DNA from: Cochliopodium minus
Taxonomy: Eukaryota; Discosea; Himatismenida; Cochliopodiidae
Direction: 5' to 3'
Length of the DNA: 42,113 bases
Assembly (NCBI GenBank): GCA_024220525.1
Contig: JAMYWO010000256.1
Coordinates: 1 to 42,113, forward strand
The position numbers and the translations under genes are program-made. The notes beneath the pieces are model-generated. The model searched no databases, was not told the origin of the DNA, and worked only from the letters and a program-made list of their open reading frames with translations. How positions within the stretch are numbered: the stretch's first letter is position 1; the number at the start of each line of letters is the position of its first letter. This document shows positions 9,011-20,395 of this stretch, one piece after another.

Positions 9011-10717
9011 GGGATTATGTTAAGAAAGATTTGGAAAAGGCAGCTCAAATGTTCCAAAAAGCAATTGACAAAGGAAACGAGAAGGCTTACGGAAATTTGG
9101 CTGGCTTGTTCTTGAAAATGGGAAACAAAGAAAAAGCAAAAGAACTTTATAAAAAGGGACATTTAAAAGGTAAAATAAAAAAGTAAAAAATGAAATAAAA
9201 AAATAAAAATAAATAAAAAAATTTAAATAAAATTTAAAATAAAATTAAAAATTTAAATTTAAAAAATAAAAATAAAAATAAAATAATTTAAAAAATAAAA
9301 TTAAACAAAAAAATTTAATTATTATATGAAATATACTAATAAAAAAGAAATAAAATAAATAAATAAAAAATAATAAAATAAAAAATAAATAAATAAAAAA
9401 TAAATTAGGACAAGTGATTGCTACATTAAATTTGGGTATGCTTTACTCCAAATTTTTTGACAACAAAGCAAAAGCGCTCAAATATTTGAGCGAAGCATTA
9501 AAGAAAACACAAAACCCACATGCAAACATGTACCTCGTGGAATGTCTCGAGTACTTCTCCGATAAAAAACAGCTACCATCCTTCAAAAAGTCTTTCGAAA
9601 AGTATAAAACAGATGCGAATTTTATCTTTGTCGACAAAACTCAAAAGAAAACTACGATGCTACACTTTTTCGCTGAATTAAATTTCACTGAACATTTCAA
9701 AGTTTTGTTAGCTGGCGGAGCTGATCCTTTTCTCAATGACCCTTCTTTACCAAAGACCGCTTTCGAGATTTCCAAGTCCAAGAATGATCTTCATCTCCTC
9801 GTTTTGGACCATTTGAGGGCTAAGTACAGAGATCTCGAAAACGAACGTGGTTGTGTTCTTTGTGCTGACAAAAACAGCAAACTTTGTGCAAGATGTAAAG
9901 AAGGTAATCTTTTTTTTATTTTTTTTTATTTTTTTTTATTTTTTTCATTTGGTAGTGAGGTAATAATCATTTTTTTATAAATCCTTATTTTTAAACAACT
10001 CCAAAAAAAAATTTTTTTTTTTAAAAAAGATACTGTTCTCCAAATTGTCAAAAAACTGATTGGCCAACCCATGTAAAAAAATTATTATTAAAATTCATAA
10101 TTAATTAATTTTTTTTTTTCAAATTTTAGAAATTGTACTGTGTCGAAAAAAAAGGGAAGGATCCAAAAAAAGAAGAGCCAAAACCTCCAAATTCACAAAA
10201 CACAAAAAATTCCGATCCAAAGAAACAGTCCAACGCACAAGATGAAGACAAAATCTACAACTCTGTAAAACAAAAAATAATTATTTTTTTGTTAAAACTT
10301 CTAAAAAAAATTAATTATTAAAAATAATTATTTAAAAAAAAAAAGATGTTTCTTGGTAATAAATTTTTTTAAAAAAAAAACCATTTTTTAAATTGGAAAT
10401 ATTAAATAGAAATTTACCAATTTTTTTTTTTTTTATTACTTTAAAAAAAAACCAAAGCCATTTCTTCTTCTAACGTGGAACAAGTTAGATTTTGCTTAAA
10501 GTACGTGAAAGACGTTAACAAACCAGTGTCAACAAATCGATGCACTCCTTTGACCGCTGCTAGTTGTTTCTTTCCCAACTTGGTCATTGTAAACTTACTT
10601 CTTGATGCGAAAGCCAACCCTGATATAGGAGACAGTAAAAAAAAATTATTTTTTCTTTTAAATAATATTTATTTTTTATTTTTTTGTTTTTTTATTTTTA
10701 TTTTTTTATTTTTTTTT

Positions 10718-10748
<31 letters not shown>

Positions 10749-12912
10749 TTCTCTTTTAAATAATATTTATTTTTTATTTTTTTATTTTTTTATTTTTTTT
10801 ATTATTAATAATATTTATTTTTTTATTTTTTTATTTTTATTTTTATTTTTTTATTTTTATTTTTTTATTTTTAATTTCATTTATTTTAGAAAATGGTGGA
10901 AACGCTTTGACCTACATAAGTAACGAAGATCACAACGACAAGTTATTTGAAATATTCAAGGTATAATTTTTTTTGATTAAAATTTAAAAAAAAAAAAAAT
11001 TTTTTTTGATCATTCTAATATTTTTTATTTTCTTGGATTTTATTTTCTTGCATTTTATTTTTCAATATTAAAAGACTTTAGTTGAAAAAGGAAAAGCTAA
11101 TGTCAACCACAAAGACCGATTGGGTAAATCATCTCTTCACTATGCTGTCAACAAAACCAACCACAAATTAATCAGATTTCTCGTCTCCCACAAAGCAGAT
11201 CTCAAAATAAAAGGTTTGTTAATCAATTTTTTAATTTTTTAATTTATATTTTTAATTTCTTTACTTTCATATTTATTTTTTAATATTTTAATTTTTTAAT
11301 TTTTTATTTTTTTTATTTTCATTTGATTTTCATTTACAATTTTTAATTTTAATAATTTTTGTATTATTTTTTAAATTTCTTTAATTTTAATTTTATTCTT
11401 TAATTTTATTTTTTTAATTTTAATTTTTTTCATATTTTTATTTTAATATTTTTCTTTGTAAAGACGCTGACCATTTGCTTACCCCATTACATTATGCTGT
11501 AATCCATCAATTCCCAAATGTAACTACAAACAAAATACTGATTGAAGCTGGTAAAAATTTATTTTTAAATAGATTAAAATATATTTTACAATAAATTGAT
11601 TTTATTTTCTATTTTTATATTAATTTTTTATGAATTTATTTTTCTTTTTATTTATTAATTTAAAATTTTTTTATTTTATTTTTATTTTTAAATTTATGTT
11701 AATCAATTTTTTAATGTTTTTACAATAAATTTATTTTAATTTATATTTTATTTTTTAATTTAATTTAATTTTAATTTAATTTAATTTTAATTTTAATTTT
11801 AATTTTAATTTTTAATAGGAGCTGATTATAAAATACCCTGTATTTATGGAGTTACTCCTTTCCACTACATCAAAACTTCGGTTTTGTTTGACTATTACGT
11901 CAAAGAGGTGAAAGTAGATCCCAACTTCAAAGATGGAAAGAAAAGAACTTTGCTTCACTACCTGTGTGGAGGAGGAGAACCTGACTTTAAATTTATAAAG
12001 TAAAAAATGAAAATGTTTTTAAATTTTATTATTTTATTTTTATTTATTTTATTTTATTTATTTTCTAAATGTTTTCATTTTCGTAATTTTGAAGATTTTT
12101 ATTTTTTATTTTTATTTTGTATTTTGTATTTTTTATTTTTTATTTTTTAATTTTTATTTTTCATTTATTGATTTTTTTTCATTGAAAAATTGTTTAATTA
12201 TTTTCTCTCTTTTGCCTATTCCTTTTTTTATTTTTTATTTTTGTTGATTTTTTTTATTTAAATTTTTCCAATTTAATCTTTTTATTTCATTTTTTGTTAT
12301 TATTTATTTATTTCACTATTTCAAAGTTTTTCTTTTATTTAAATATTTCTAAAGTTATTTTTTATTTTTTGTTACTATTTATTTTTTGTTCTTATTTATT
12401 TATAAAAAATAAATAAGACACGCCACAGAATTAAAAGCAGATCCTTCGCTGGAAGACGAGAACAAGAGAAACTGCCTCCATGCTATAACCTCTTCGACAT
12501 ACAAGGGCAGCGCTCTCAACATCATCAAATTCTTTGTGGAGGAACACAAATTGGACGTTGACAAGCAAGATCTCCAAAAAAACAACGCTCTTCACAACCT
12601 TTTGATTGGTGAAGAGCTTGATTTAAAGTCCATTGAGTATCTTTTGTCCCTCAAACCAAACTTGAATTTAGTAGGAGAAGGTAAAAAAAAAAATTTAAAA
12701 AATTTGAATTTTTTAATTTTAAAATTTTTATTTTTATCAGTTTTGTTTTCTTTAAATTTTTATTTTTAATTTATTTTTAATTTTTTTTTGTCAATTTTAT
12801 CATTAATATTTTTTATTTTTGATTTATTAATTTTATTTAAAAAAAATAAGATTCTTATAACACAAAGCACATGTTGATGAAACGAGGTGTCAAGAACCCT
12901 TACCAAAATTGA
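9011..12912 (+). CDS. Sel1-repeat, MYND zinc finger and ankyrin-repeat protein (5' end missing)
   Basis: Exons: 9011-9169, 9409-9903, 9956-9959, 10030-10072, 10130-10264, 10346-10355, 10458-10634, 10890-10960, 11075-11213, 11464-11550, 11819-11999, 12418-12680 and 12851-12912 (TGA). Sel1 repeats come first (KKDLEKAAQMFQKAIDKGNE, then NLGMLYSKFF). An ankyrin-like stretch (TTMLHFFAELNF) is next. A complete MYND finger follows: CVLC, CARC, VRYCSPNCQ, WPTHKLYC. A Lys/Pro-rich linker leads to several ankyrin repeats (GKSSLHYAVNKTNHKLI, LLTPLHYAV, KRTLLHYLC, NNALHNLL). Such proteins work as scaffolds for protein partners; MYND fingers bind proline-rich peptides. Microexons of 4 and 10 bases are needed to complete the MYND finger and to keep frame. 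The N-terminus is lost behind the N at 8932. Long introns (10640-10889, 11214-11463, 12000-12417) hold only T-rich filler. Confidence 0.85.
9956..9959 (+). other. Four-base microexon TGAG inside the MYND finger
   Basis: The sequence reads GGTAG|TGAG|GTAATA. The exon before ends CKE plus G, and the exon after starts A TAC TGT. With TGAG the protein reads CKEVRYCSPNCQ, the standard MYND spacing. Without it the frame breaks in the middle of the zinc finger. This is the clearest of the four-base cases because the domain is so well known. Confidence 0.82.
10346..10355 (+). other. Ten-base microexon in the Sel1-MYND-ankyrin gene
   Basis: ATGTTTCTTG lies between AAAAG and GTAATA. The upstream exon ends in phase 0 and the downstream exon needs a single preceding base. 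Inclusion gives MFLAISSSNVEQVRFCLK, a normal start of an ankyrin helix pair. Skipping it leads to a stop after about 13 codons. Confidence 0.72.
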
Positions 12913-13117
12913 ACATTCTGTCTTTACTATTTATACCAAAATTTATTTCCAAATAAAATTTATTTATGATGATGGGCTTTCTGAAAGTTGATAATTTTCA
13001 TTGTGAAGAAAAAACTAAAATTCAAAAAATAAAATAATAAAAAAATTAATTGTAAATTACATAAAAAATTGATTATTGTTAATTACATCATAATTTTTCA
13101 CAAGAAAAAAAAAAAAA

Positions 13118-14473
13118 ATGAAAAAGATCAGCAGTGGATATCATTCAGACCATCTTTTTTTTTATTGTTGTAAAAATCTTATTGTTTCATTTTTCTCAAA
13201 TAAATCGATTATTTTCCACAACAAAAAAAAAAAAGATAATGGAGATTTATATGGATTTGGAGATAACAGATTTGGTCAATTGGGAATTGGAAAAGATATA
13301 GAAGGAATAGATGAACCAATTTTATTGGAAAATGATCAAAATATAAAATCAATTTGTTTGGGGAGTTGCTTTTCTTTCATCTACTATAAAAATGGAGATT
13401 TATTTTCATTTGGATACAATGCAAATGGAGAATTGGGAATAGGAAATTTTGAAAATCATTATGGAGAAGTATTGGTGATGAATGATGCAACAATCAAATT
13501 AATTTCATGTGGAGCAAATCATACAATGATTTACAAAGAAAATGGAGAATTATTGGTGTTTGGTGAAAATGAATTTGGACAATTAGGAATCGGAAATTCA
13601 GAAATTAAACAACAATCAACTCCAATTTTGCTGATGAAAGATAAAACGATCAAAATGATAAGATTGGGAGAATCTCATTCTTTGATATACAAAGAAAATG
13701 GAGATTTGTTGGTTTTTGGTAAAAATCATAGAGGACAACTTGGATTGGGAGATTATATTGATAAAAATACACCTACTTTTTTGTTGAATGATCTTGATAT
13801 TGAAGATATTGTTTGTGGAAGTCAACAAAGTATTTATTACAAAAAAAATGGGGAAATTTATGTTTTTGGAAACAAGTTAAATTTTCTTTTTTTTTTTTAA
13901 ATATTTTAATTGAAAACTTTTTTTAAAATTATTAAAATTAGCTTCGATAAAAGATTGGGATTAGAAGAAATAAAAGAAATAATAAAAACACCAAATTTTT
14001 TGATGAAAATAGAAAATATAAAAATGATTAGAATATCTTATCACACTCTCATTTTGAAAAAAGATGGAGAAATTATTGGTTTTGGATCTAACTATAAACA
14101 TAAATTAAGCTTTAAAATTGATGAAAATAAAAATTTACTACCTCAAACAATTATGAAAGATGAAAACATTCAATCTGTTTATTGTTTATCTACTTCTTCT
14201 TTCTTTCATTTCAATGATGGAAAAGTTCTTGCAAGAGGAGATTTATCTTCAAAAAAATATTCAGATCAGTTGCTTTTTAACAATTCTTCATTGATGTTTA
14301 TTGGATCAGGTGATGTGCTTGATTGGACTCCTCATATTCACTCTCTTTTCTCAAATGATACAAAAAGATCTATTCTTGAGTTTGTTCTTGTTTCAAAATA
14401 TTTCCAAAAGAAAACTGCATCCAAACTCCCAAAATACCTTCTTTTCTTCATCATTCAACTTTCTTTTCATTAA
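13118..14473 (+). CDS. RCC1-repeat protein
   Basis: Three exons (13118-13169, 13236-13875, 13942-14473, TAA) with consistent phases. At least five RCC1 blades are visible, with repeats of the type NGDLYGFGDNRFGQLGIG, then I.LISCGANHTMIYKENGEL. RCC1 propellers act as GEFs or, more often in protists, as general interaction platforms. I see no Ran-GEF-specific evidence. The C-terminal 50 residues form a helical tail (RSILEFVLVSKYFQKK, KLPKYLLFFII). Similar tails are seen on many protist RCC1 proteins, which is from memory. The second exon is strikingly repetitive at DNA level. A decayed partial copy follows at 14560-14890. Confidence 0.87.
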
Positions 14474-14559
14474 AATTTAAATAAAATAAAAATAAATTTA
14501 AAAAATTTAATAATATAATAAAAAAAAATGAAAAGGATATCATTCATGAATCCTTTTAG

Positions 14560-14890
14560 GAAAATTTTGAAAATCAAAATGAAGCAGTATTGGTGATGAA
14601 TGATGCAACAATCAAATTTATTTCTTGCCGAGAAAATCATACAATGATTTACAAAGAAAATGGAGAATTATTGGTGTATGGTGATAATGAATATGGACAA
14701 TTAGGAATCAGAAATTCAGAAATAAAAAACACTGAATCCCATTTTTGTTGAAGAAAGATGAAACGATCGAAATGATAAGATTGGGAGGTTATCTTTCTTT
14801 AATATACAAAGAAAATGGAGATCTTTTGGTAATAATAGAGGACAACTTAGATTGGGACGATAGGTTTCTTTGATTTACAAAAATAGAAAA
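14560..14890 (+). pseudogene. Decayed partial copy of the RCC1 gene
   Basis: The DNA closely follows part of the RCC1 gene just upstream (about 13440-13760). Examples are ATGAATGATGCAACAATCAA, ATTTACAAAGAAAATGGAGA and GAATTATTGGTGTATGGTGA. Frameshifts occur (for example after ATAAAAAACACTGAATCCCA) and there is no intact ORF, so it is a broken tandem duplicate. It ends where the LRR gene begins. The high identity with clear disablement points to a fairly recent duplication. Confidence 0.8.
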
Positions 14891-14925
14891 TTAAACATTA
14901 AATAGAATTCTATAAAAAAAAAAAA

Positions 14926-16903
14926 ATGAAGAGGAAAATCATCGAGGTAATTTAATAAAATCTTTGGTATTATATTTTAATGAGAAACAATTCTACAAGA
15001 ATGAGGATGATAATAATATTCCAACAAATCTTCATGATATCCTCAATGAAATAAAAAAGGGAGAAAGAGAGGAATTATGCAATAAAGAATTTGAGGAAAT
15101 AGAAAAACCAAATTTGTTTTATTGGATGATAGAGAGTTTGAAGGAAATGGATAAAATAAAGAAGATCAGATTAGATTATGAAATTTCGAAGGAGAATTTT
15201 GGATATTTGATGGATTATCTGAGAAAAACAAAGACCTTGAAGAAATTGGCTCTGAAAGTCAATGATATGTATAAAGATGAAGAATGGGATGATCTATGTG
15301 AGACATTAAAATCTAATGAATCGATCGAAAAGATACATCTGATGGATACTAACATCTATTTTGATAAATCAGATGAGATAGCATCGAAAATAGTGGGATC
15401 GATTCAACACAAAAAGATAAAGAAACTCAAAATAGAAAACTTCATCATCGAGAAAGATCTTCCTCATGTGATCTCAAATCTTCTCTTCACAAACAAAAAC
15501 ATCACTTCCTTCTGTGTGATACATGGTGAAGTTGTTGGTAAGTGTTATTTATTTTTTGATTTTTAATTTAATTTCAATTCAACTATTTCCTTTTAAAATT
15601 ATTTTAATTTTTAAATTATCTTAATTTTTAAATTATCTTAATTTTTAAATTATTTTAATTTTTAAATTATTTTAATTTGAATTTATTTTTTATTCATTTT
15701 TATTAGTTTGATTTTGATATTTTTTTAAAAAAATAAGGAATGTTGGACACGTTTCAATTTGGTCCTATTTCCAAAGCTTTCCAAAAAAACAAAAACTTGA
15801 ACAGTCTTACTATTGATGGAAATAATGATGTTGGGAGGTTGTTGGGTGACAATGTGTTTAATATTCTCCAAAATAATAAAAATATCACAAAGTTGAGCTT
15901 GAAAAGCTTAAATCTCGAACAAAACATCATTTCTTCTCTTTTGACTTGTCTTACCGATTACAAAGGACTCACTTGTCTTGATTTATCTAATAATAATCTT
16001 TCCGAATTGAGAGATGATGAGATGAACAAGTTTCTTTCTTCAGCTTCTTCTCTCCTTAAATTGTAAAAAAAAAAAAAAAATTTGTTTTTTAATGAGTGAA
16101 TTAGATTTTGTTTCATTTTTTTTAAAAAACAAATTAAATTAATTACATTTTATTAATTTTAATTTTATAAAAGAAACGTGAAGGAGAGTTATGAGGATGA
16201 TATGTTTAAATTTTTGAAGGAAGGGTTGGAAATCAATGAGTCACTGACTCACCTGAACATTAGCAATAATGCTATTGAACCTGAAAATGGATCAGAAATT
16301 ATTTCCCATTTTCTCTCTCACAAAAAATGGAAGCATTTGTTTCTTGGAGATTCTTTATCAGAATGTCCTAAAATCACTTTATTGTGCCCATCAATAAAAA
16401 ACAACAAATATCTCAAGACCTTCCAAATGACCTTTAGTAACGAGAACAATTCAAAAGAAGCACATCACTCCTTTTTTGACTGTCTAAAATCAAATACCAC
16501 TCTGAAGAACCTTTTGTTTTCTTGTTCTGTTCCTTCTCTAGTAGAGGATTTCGAAAACAAAACTTTAAATTTGTTGAAATTCAACCACACCATCACTTCT
16601 TTGCTTTATTATCATGATGCATTACTTCGGACTTTTATGGGTTTCAACAAAAGAATTTCCAGGAAACCTTATTGTTGGTTTTTCGAAAATCATTCTAATT
16701 TCGAAAAAAAACTCCAAGAAAAAATTCATACTTTTATGATTTGTTCTCATGTCATTTTCAAAAACAAGAAATATTTAAAGATTCCAAAGCCTCTTCTTTC
16801 CAAAATTTTTAATGAAGCCTCTATTTCCTTTTTGATTGAGTTAAAGAACAAAAAAAGTGAGAATGATAAAGAAAACTCAAAAAAAAGAAAAATTTCGAAA
16901 TAA
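14926..16903 (+). CDS. Leucine-rich-repeat protein (RNI-like)
   Basis: Four exons: 14926-14946 (MKRKIIE), about 14985-15537, 15738-16062 and 16174-16903 (TAA). Two phase-compatible acceptors exist for exon 2 (14985 or 15000). Irregular LRRs of the ribonuclease-inhibitor type run through the middle: TLKKLALKVND, NLNSLTIDGNNDVG, NITKLSLKSLNLEQ, GLTCLDLSNNNLSE, SLTHLNISNNAIEPENG. A Lys-rich, possibly nuclear-targeting tail (KKSENDKENSKKRKISK) ends the protein. Such LRR proteins are interaction scaffolds; no catalytic domain is seen. A degraded N-terminal region (residues 1 to about 60) is Glu/Lys-rich. The RCC1 pseudogene lies immediately upstream and may supply part of its promoter region. Confidence 0.82.
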
Positions 16904-17149
16904 ATCATTTTTTTTTTTTAATAAAATTAATTGGTAAAAAATGTTAATTTTAGAAAACAATACGAATCTGAACTTTAAATTGAAAAGGGAATCACATTAT
17001 TACTTTTCAATTACAGAAATTTTGTACAAAATTCAAGTCACTTATAATGAATTCCGATAACATTCACATGCATGTTTTTAAACGAATTCCTTTCCAAAAA
17101 GGAATTAACTAATTTGAAAAATATAATTAATAAAATAATAAAATAAAAA

Positions 17150-18872
17150 ATGAAGAGGAAAAAAGAAATAAAGATTGTTGAAAATGAATCCCAAGATGAT
17201 AACTCCAATGATGAATCAGAAGAAGAATATCGCAAACCCAAAAAAAAATTTTTGAGTGATCTTTTATTTTATGTCTTGATAGTGATAGGAGCCTTCGCAG
17301 TGTTCCTTCTTTATGCATTTGTGATTTATCCATCCATGCATACCTCCACATTGAAGGGGATTGCTGAATATAGCGATGTGATCTGCCCATTGGATCATTG
17401 GGAGCCTGCTGTGGTCAATCCTCTTTGGGATAAACCTCTATTTCATCAATGGATTGAGAAGCCTGATCTATTCAATGAGAATGGCGTGAGGGTGAAGCAA
17501 ATCAACAAGAAAGGAAATTTTTATCGTTTATTGTCTTTCAAAAATGAGAGGTATGTTAAACAACATCCATTATGCATTTTGATCTTTTATTGATGGATAT
17601 GTATAATCATTATGTATAACTATTCATAATGATGACCAGATTGAAATTTTATTTTATGCCTCATAATTATTCTTTCAAAAAATAAAAAGGTATAGTATTA
17701 TGATTGAATCAAAAATAACATAATCCTTCAATGAGATTTTAAATATGAGCAAAAATAATTATATTTTTTCTTACGCAGATTTGTTCAAGGAATTTTAAAA
17801 GTAAAAAAAATTCATCAGATTATTTTGTTTTGTAAATTTTATTGACACATTTCCTCTTCAGTGTAAAGACAAAAGTTGCTCAGATTTTGATGTAAACTCA
17901 TTCAATTTGACATTGGCCATCGAAACGATGCTCCTTAGCACTTTGTTGAAAGAAAAGGTGAGTTGTGACAAAAGGTCTGATGTGTTAATCATTGGTTATG
18001 GAACTGGCACATTGAATTTGATCCTTAACAAAGTGTTTCCCAAAGTAATAATCAAAAAAAAAAAAAAAAAAAAAAATTAAAAAAAATAATTCCAAACAAA
18101 AAATAAAAATTTTTTAAATAGTTTTTTCTCACTACATTGGAACTTTATTCTTCTGTTTATAATGCCGCAAAAAAACACCTTGGATTGATAGAAAATGAAC
18201 AAAATAAAATTATTGTTCAAGACGGAATAGAATACATAAAGAATTTGGATGGCAAAGTGAAATATGATTTCGTTTATTCTGATGTTTATGCCATTGGAAC
18301 TAAATTTTCCCACAACTTTTCCACTGTTTCTTATTTAAAGAAAGTTAGACAACATTTGAGTGAGAATGGCATTTATGTCTTTCATTTGGCCACTTATAGC
18401 TACAAAGAAGAACAAATCATAAAAATGATTGGAAATTTTATAAAAGCTTTTCCAGATTTATATTTATTGCATGGTAAAAACAAAAAAATGTTTAAAATAA
18501 ATCTTTTATTTTTAATTTGGAATTTATTTTTAAATTTTTTTTAAAATTTTACTTTGAAATAAAGTTTCTTCAAAACACAAAATACTTGTTGGTTTCAAGA
18601 ATAAACAAGATTATATTATCACCCCAAACATCCTCTCTAAAAGATTAGAACAAATGATAGAGTACTGCTCCTTCCCAAACGCCAAAAGAGGATTGGGATA
18701 CATACACAATCTTTCTTCAAGAGAAAACTCAAACACAACTTGGCAAAAACTCGCCACAACTGATTTACATAAAGATAGTTCTGTTTATTGGTGTTCAAAG
18801 AGCCTTGTAGATTATATTTATTGTGCCACGGACACTCAAGAGAACACAAAATCTTATTTTATCACTTTTTGA
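17150..18872 (+). CDS. Membrane-anchored SAM-dependent methyltransferase-like protein (spermidine-synthase fold)
   Basis: Five exons: 17150-17550, 17779-17800, 17862-18044, 18122-18473 and 18565-18872 (TGA). An acidic, then basic, N-terminal tail of about 33 residues precedes one membrane helix (residues about 37-60), so the catalytic part is anchored. The domain shows motif I DVLIIGYGTGTL, an acidic residue after the next strand (LTTLELYSSVYNAAKKHLG), then YDFVYSDVYAIG and a final GIYVFHLATY strand. This pattern matches the spermidine synthase/METTL13 type of Rossmann methyltransferase. The polyamine-binding residues are not clear to me, so the substrate is unknown. Exon 2 is only 22 bases. 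Confidence 0.75.
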
Positions 18873-18964
18873 AAAAAAAAATTTTTGATTGAATTTAAAT
18901 AAATAAATTTTTAATTTTTAATTTTTATTGAACAAGTTTCTTTAAAAATTTTTTTTTTGTTCTA

Positions 18965-19417
18965 CTACTTTGGTCCAATCAAATAATTACTAAAATATGT
19001 GAATAATCCTAAATAAAATAAAAAAAAAAGTTTTAAAAAAAAAAGTTTCACGAAAAAAATAAAATAAATTACCCAAATTTAAGGGCATTGGCATCCTAGG
19101 ACCTAATACTACTACAATTACAGCAGGAACCAAATAAGACAAGAGAGAAATTCCAAACACAAACTTTACACTTGCGAAATACAAAGAAAAGAAGAAAAGA
19201 GGGTAATCTAACAAGATGGAGATGGGGATTGTGAGGAAATAGACGCTGATCAGAAACAATGTCATGAAGGCTCCGTAGGGATTGTTTTCTCTAATGTTTT
19301 CTGTATCTTTCTTCTCTTCTGGGCTCAATGCAGAAGTTCTTTCACTATAAAACAAAATAAATCAAAAATTAGAAATATAATAATAAATAAATTAAAAAAA
19401 AATGCGAGATAAAAATA

Positions 19418-19448
<31 letters not shown>

Positions 19449-20155
19449 ATAAAAATAAATATAATAAATAAGAAAAATAAAAATAAAAATAAAATAAAAG
19501 AAACAAAAATAAATAAAAATAAAATAAAATAAATAAAAATAAATAAAAATAAAATAAAAATAAAAATAAAAATAAGAAAAATAAAAAATAAAATATGAAA
19601 TAAAAATAGACAAAATAATAAAAAAAATAAAAATTGATCAAATTAAAAAATTATAAAAAATTATTGATTACCTTTGCTTCACAAACAAACTTACTAAATG
19701 ATACAACTTGTTTGCTGACGCTCCTTCCATTCTTTCCAATAAGTTTCCAGCTCTGTAGAACTCAAAGGTAGGGAAGGCCCTCACTTGTTTGTCCTTTTGG
19801 ATTCCCTTTTCCTTGTCCATGTCTATTTTCAACACTCTAAGATTGTCTTTGTAATTGTTTGCCATTGATTCCAAATGTGGAGCCTATTTCAAAAATGAAA
19901 ATTCAATTAATTTTTAAAAATAAAAAATAAAATTCAGTCAAAAAAATAAATAATTTTTTTTTTAATTTCTTTTACAATTGCTTTGCATGGACCACACCTT
20001 CAATAAAAAATGGAATATTTGAAAAATGTTCAAAATTTGGTTTGTTGTTTTTATATTTTTTACCATGTGGTGAAGTAATCTACCAATATCAATCTATTAT
20101 CCACTTTATTATTGATTATCTCATAAAATTCATCTTTGGTTGGATAAATACTCAT
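18965..20155 (-). CDS. Thioredoxin-domain protein with C-terminal membrane helices
   Basis: Five exons on the minus strand: 20155-20064, 19997-19976, 19883-19672, 19344-19073 and 19008-18965 (TAG). The assembled N-terminus reads ILVDYFTTWCGPCKAIAPHL, with the classic WCGPC site split between exons 1 and 2 (TG|G). VLKIDMDKEK and RAFPTFEFYRAGNLL (cis-Pro loop) follow. After a charged linker there are two or three hydrophobic segments (AFMTLFLISVYFLTIPISIL, FASVKFVFGISLLSYLVPA). It probably acts as a membrane-bound disulfide oxidoreductase. There is no N-terminal signal peptide, so the topology may place the thioredoxin domain in the cytosol. Exon 2 has 22 bases. Intron 3 carries a long AAATAAAA repeat. 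Confidence 0.82.
19395..19640. repeat. (AAATAA/AAAATA)n microsatellite inside an intron
   Basis: About 240 bases of AAAATA and AAATAAAT units fill the intron between exons 3 and 4 of the thioredoxin gene. The FYF/LFLFI-type ORFs seen on the minus strand here are a by-product of the repeat. Confidence 0.9.
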
Positions 20156-20395
20156 TTTTTTTTATTCTTCTTCAAAATTTCTTTCAATCTTTTTTTTTTT
20201 ATTTTTTATATTAAAACTTCTTTTTTGAAAAATGTAGTGATCACTTATGACTTAAATTGAGTTTATGATATATTCTTTTCAAATATTATGAATCTTTTTC
20301 TTGAATTGGGATAGCTTATCGTCCTTAATTTTGAATTGAATTTAAAAAAAAAAAAGAATTTAAAAGTTTTTAATGACTCATAATTCAAAAAAAAA

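Noticed and set aside
10640-10889. Plus-strand ORFs of the FYFLFF type in T-rich tracts (also 19392-19641, 38045-38323 and others)
   Set aside because: They are translations of intron microsatellites made of two or three residues.
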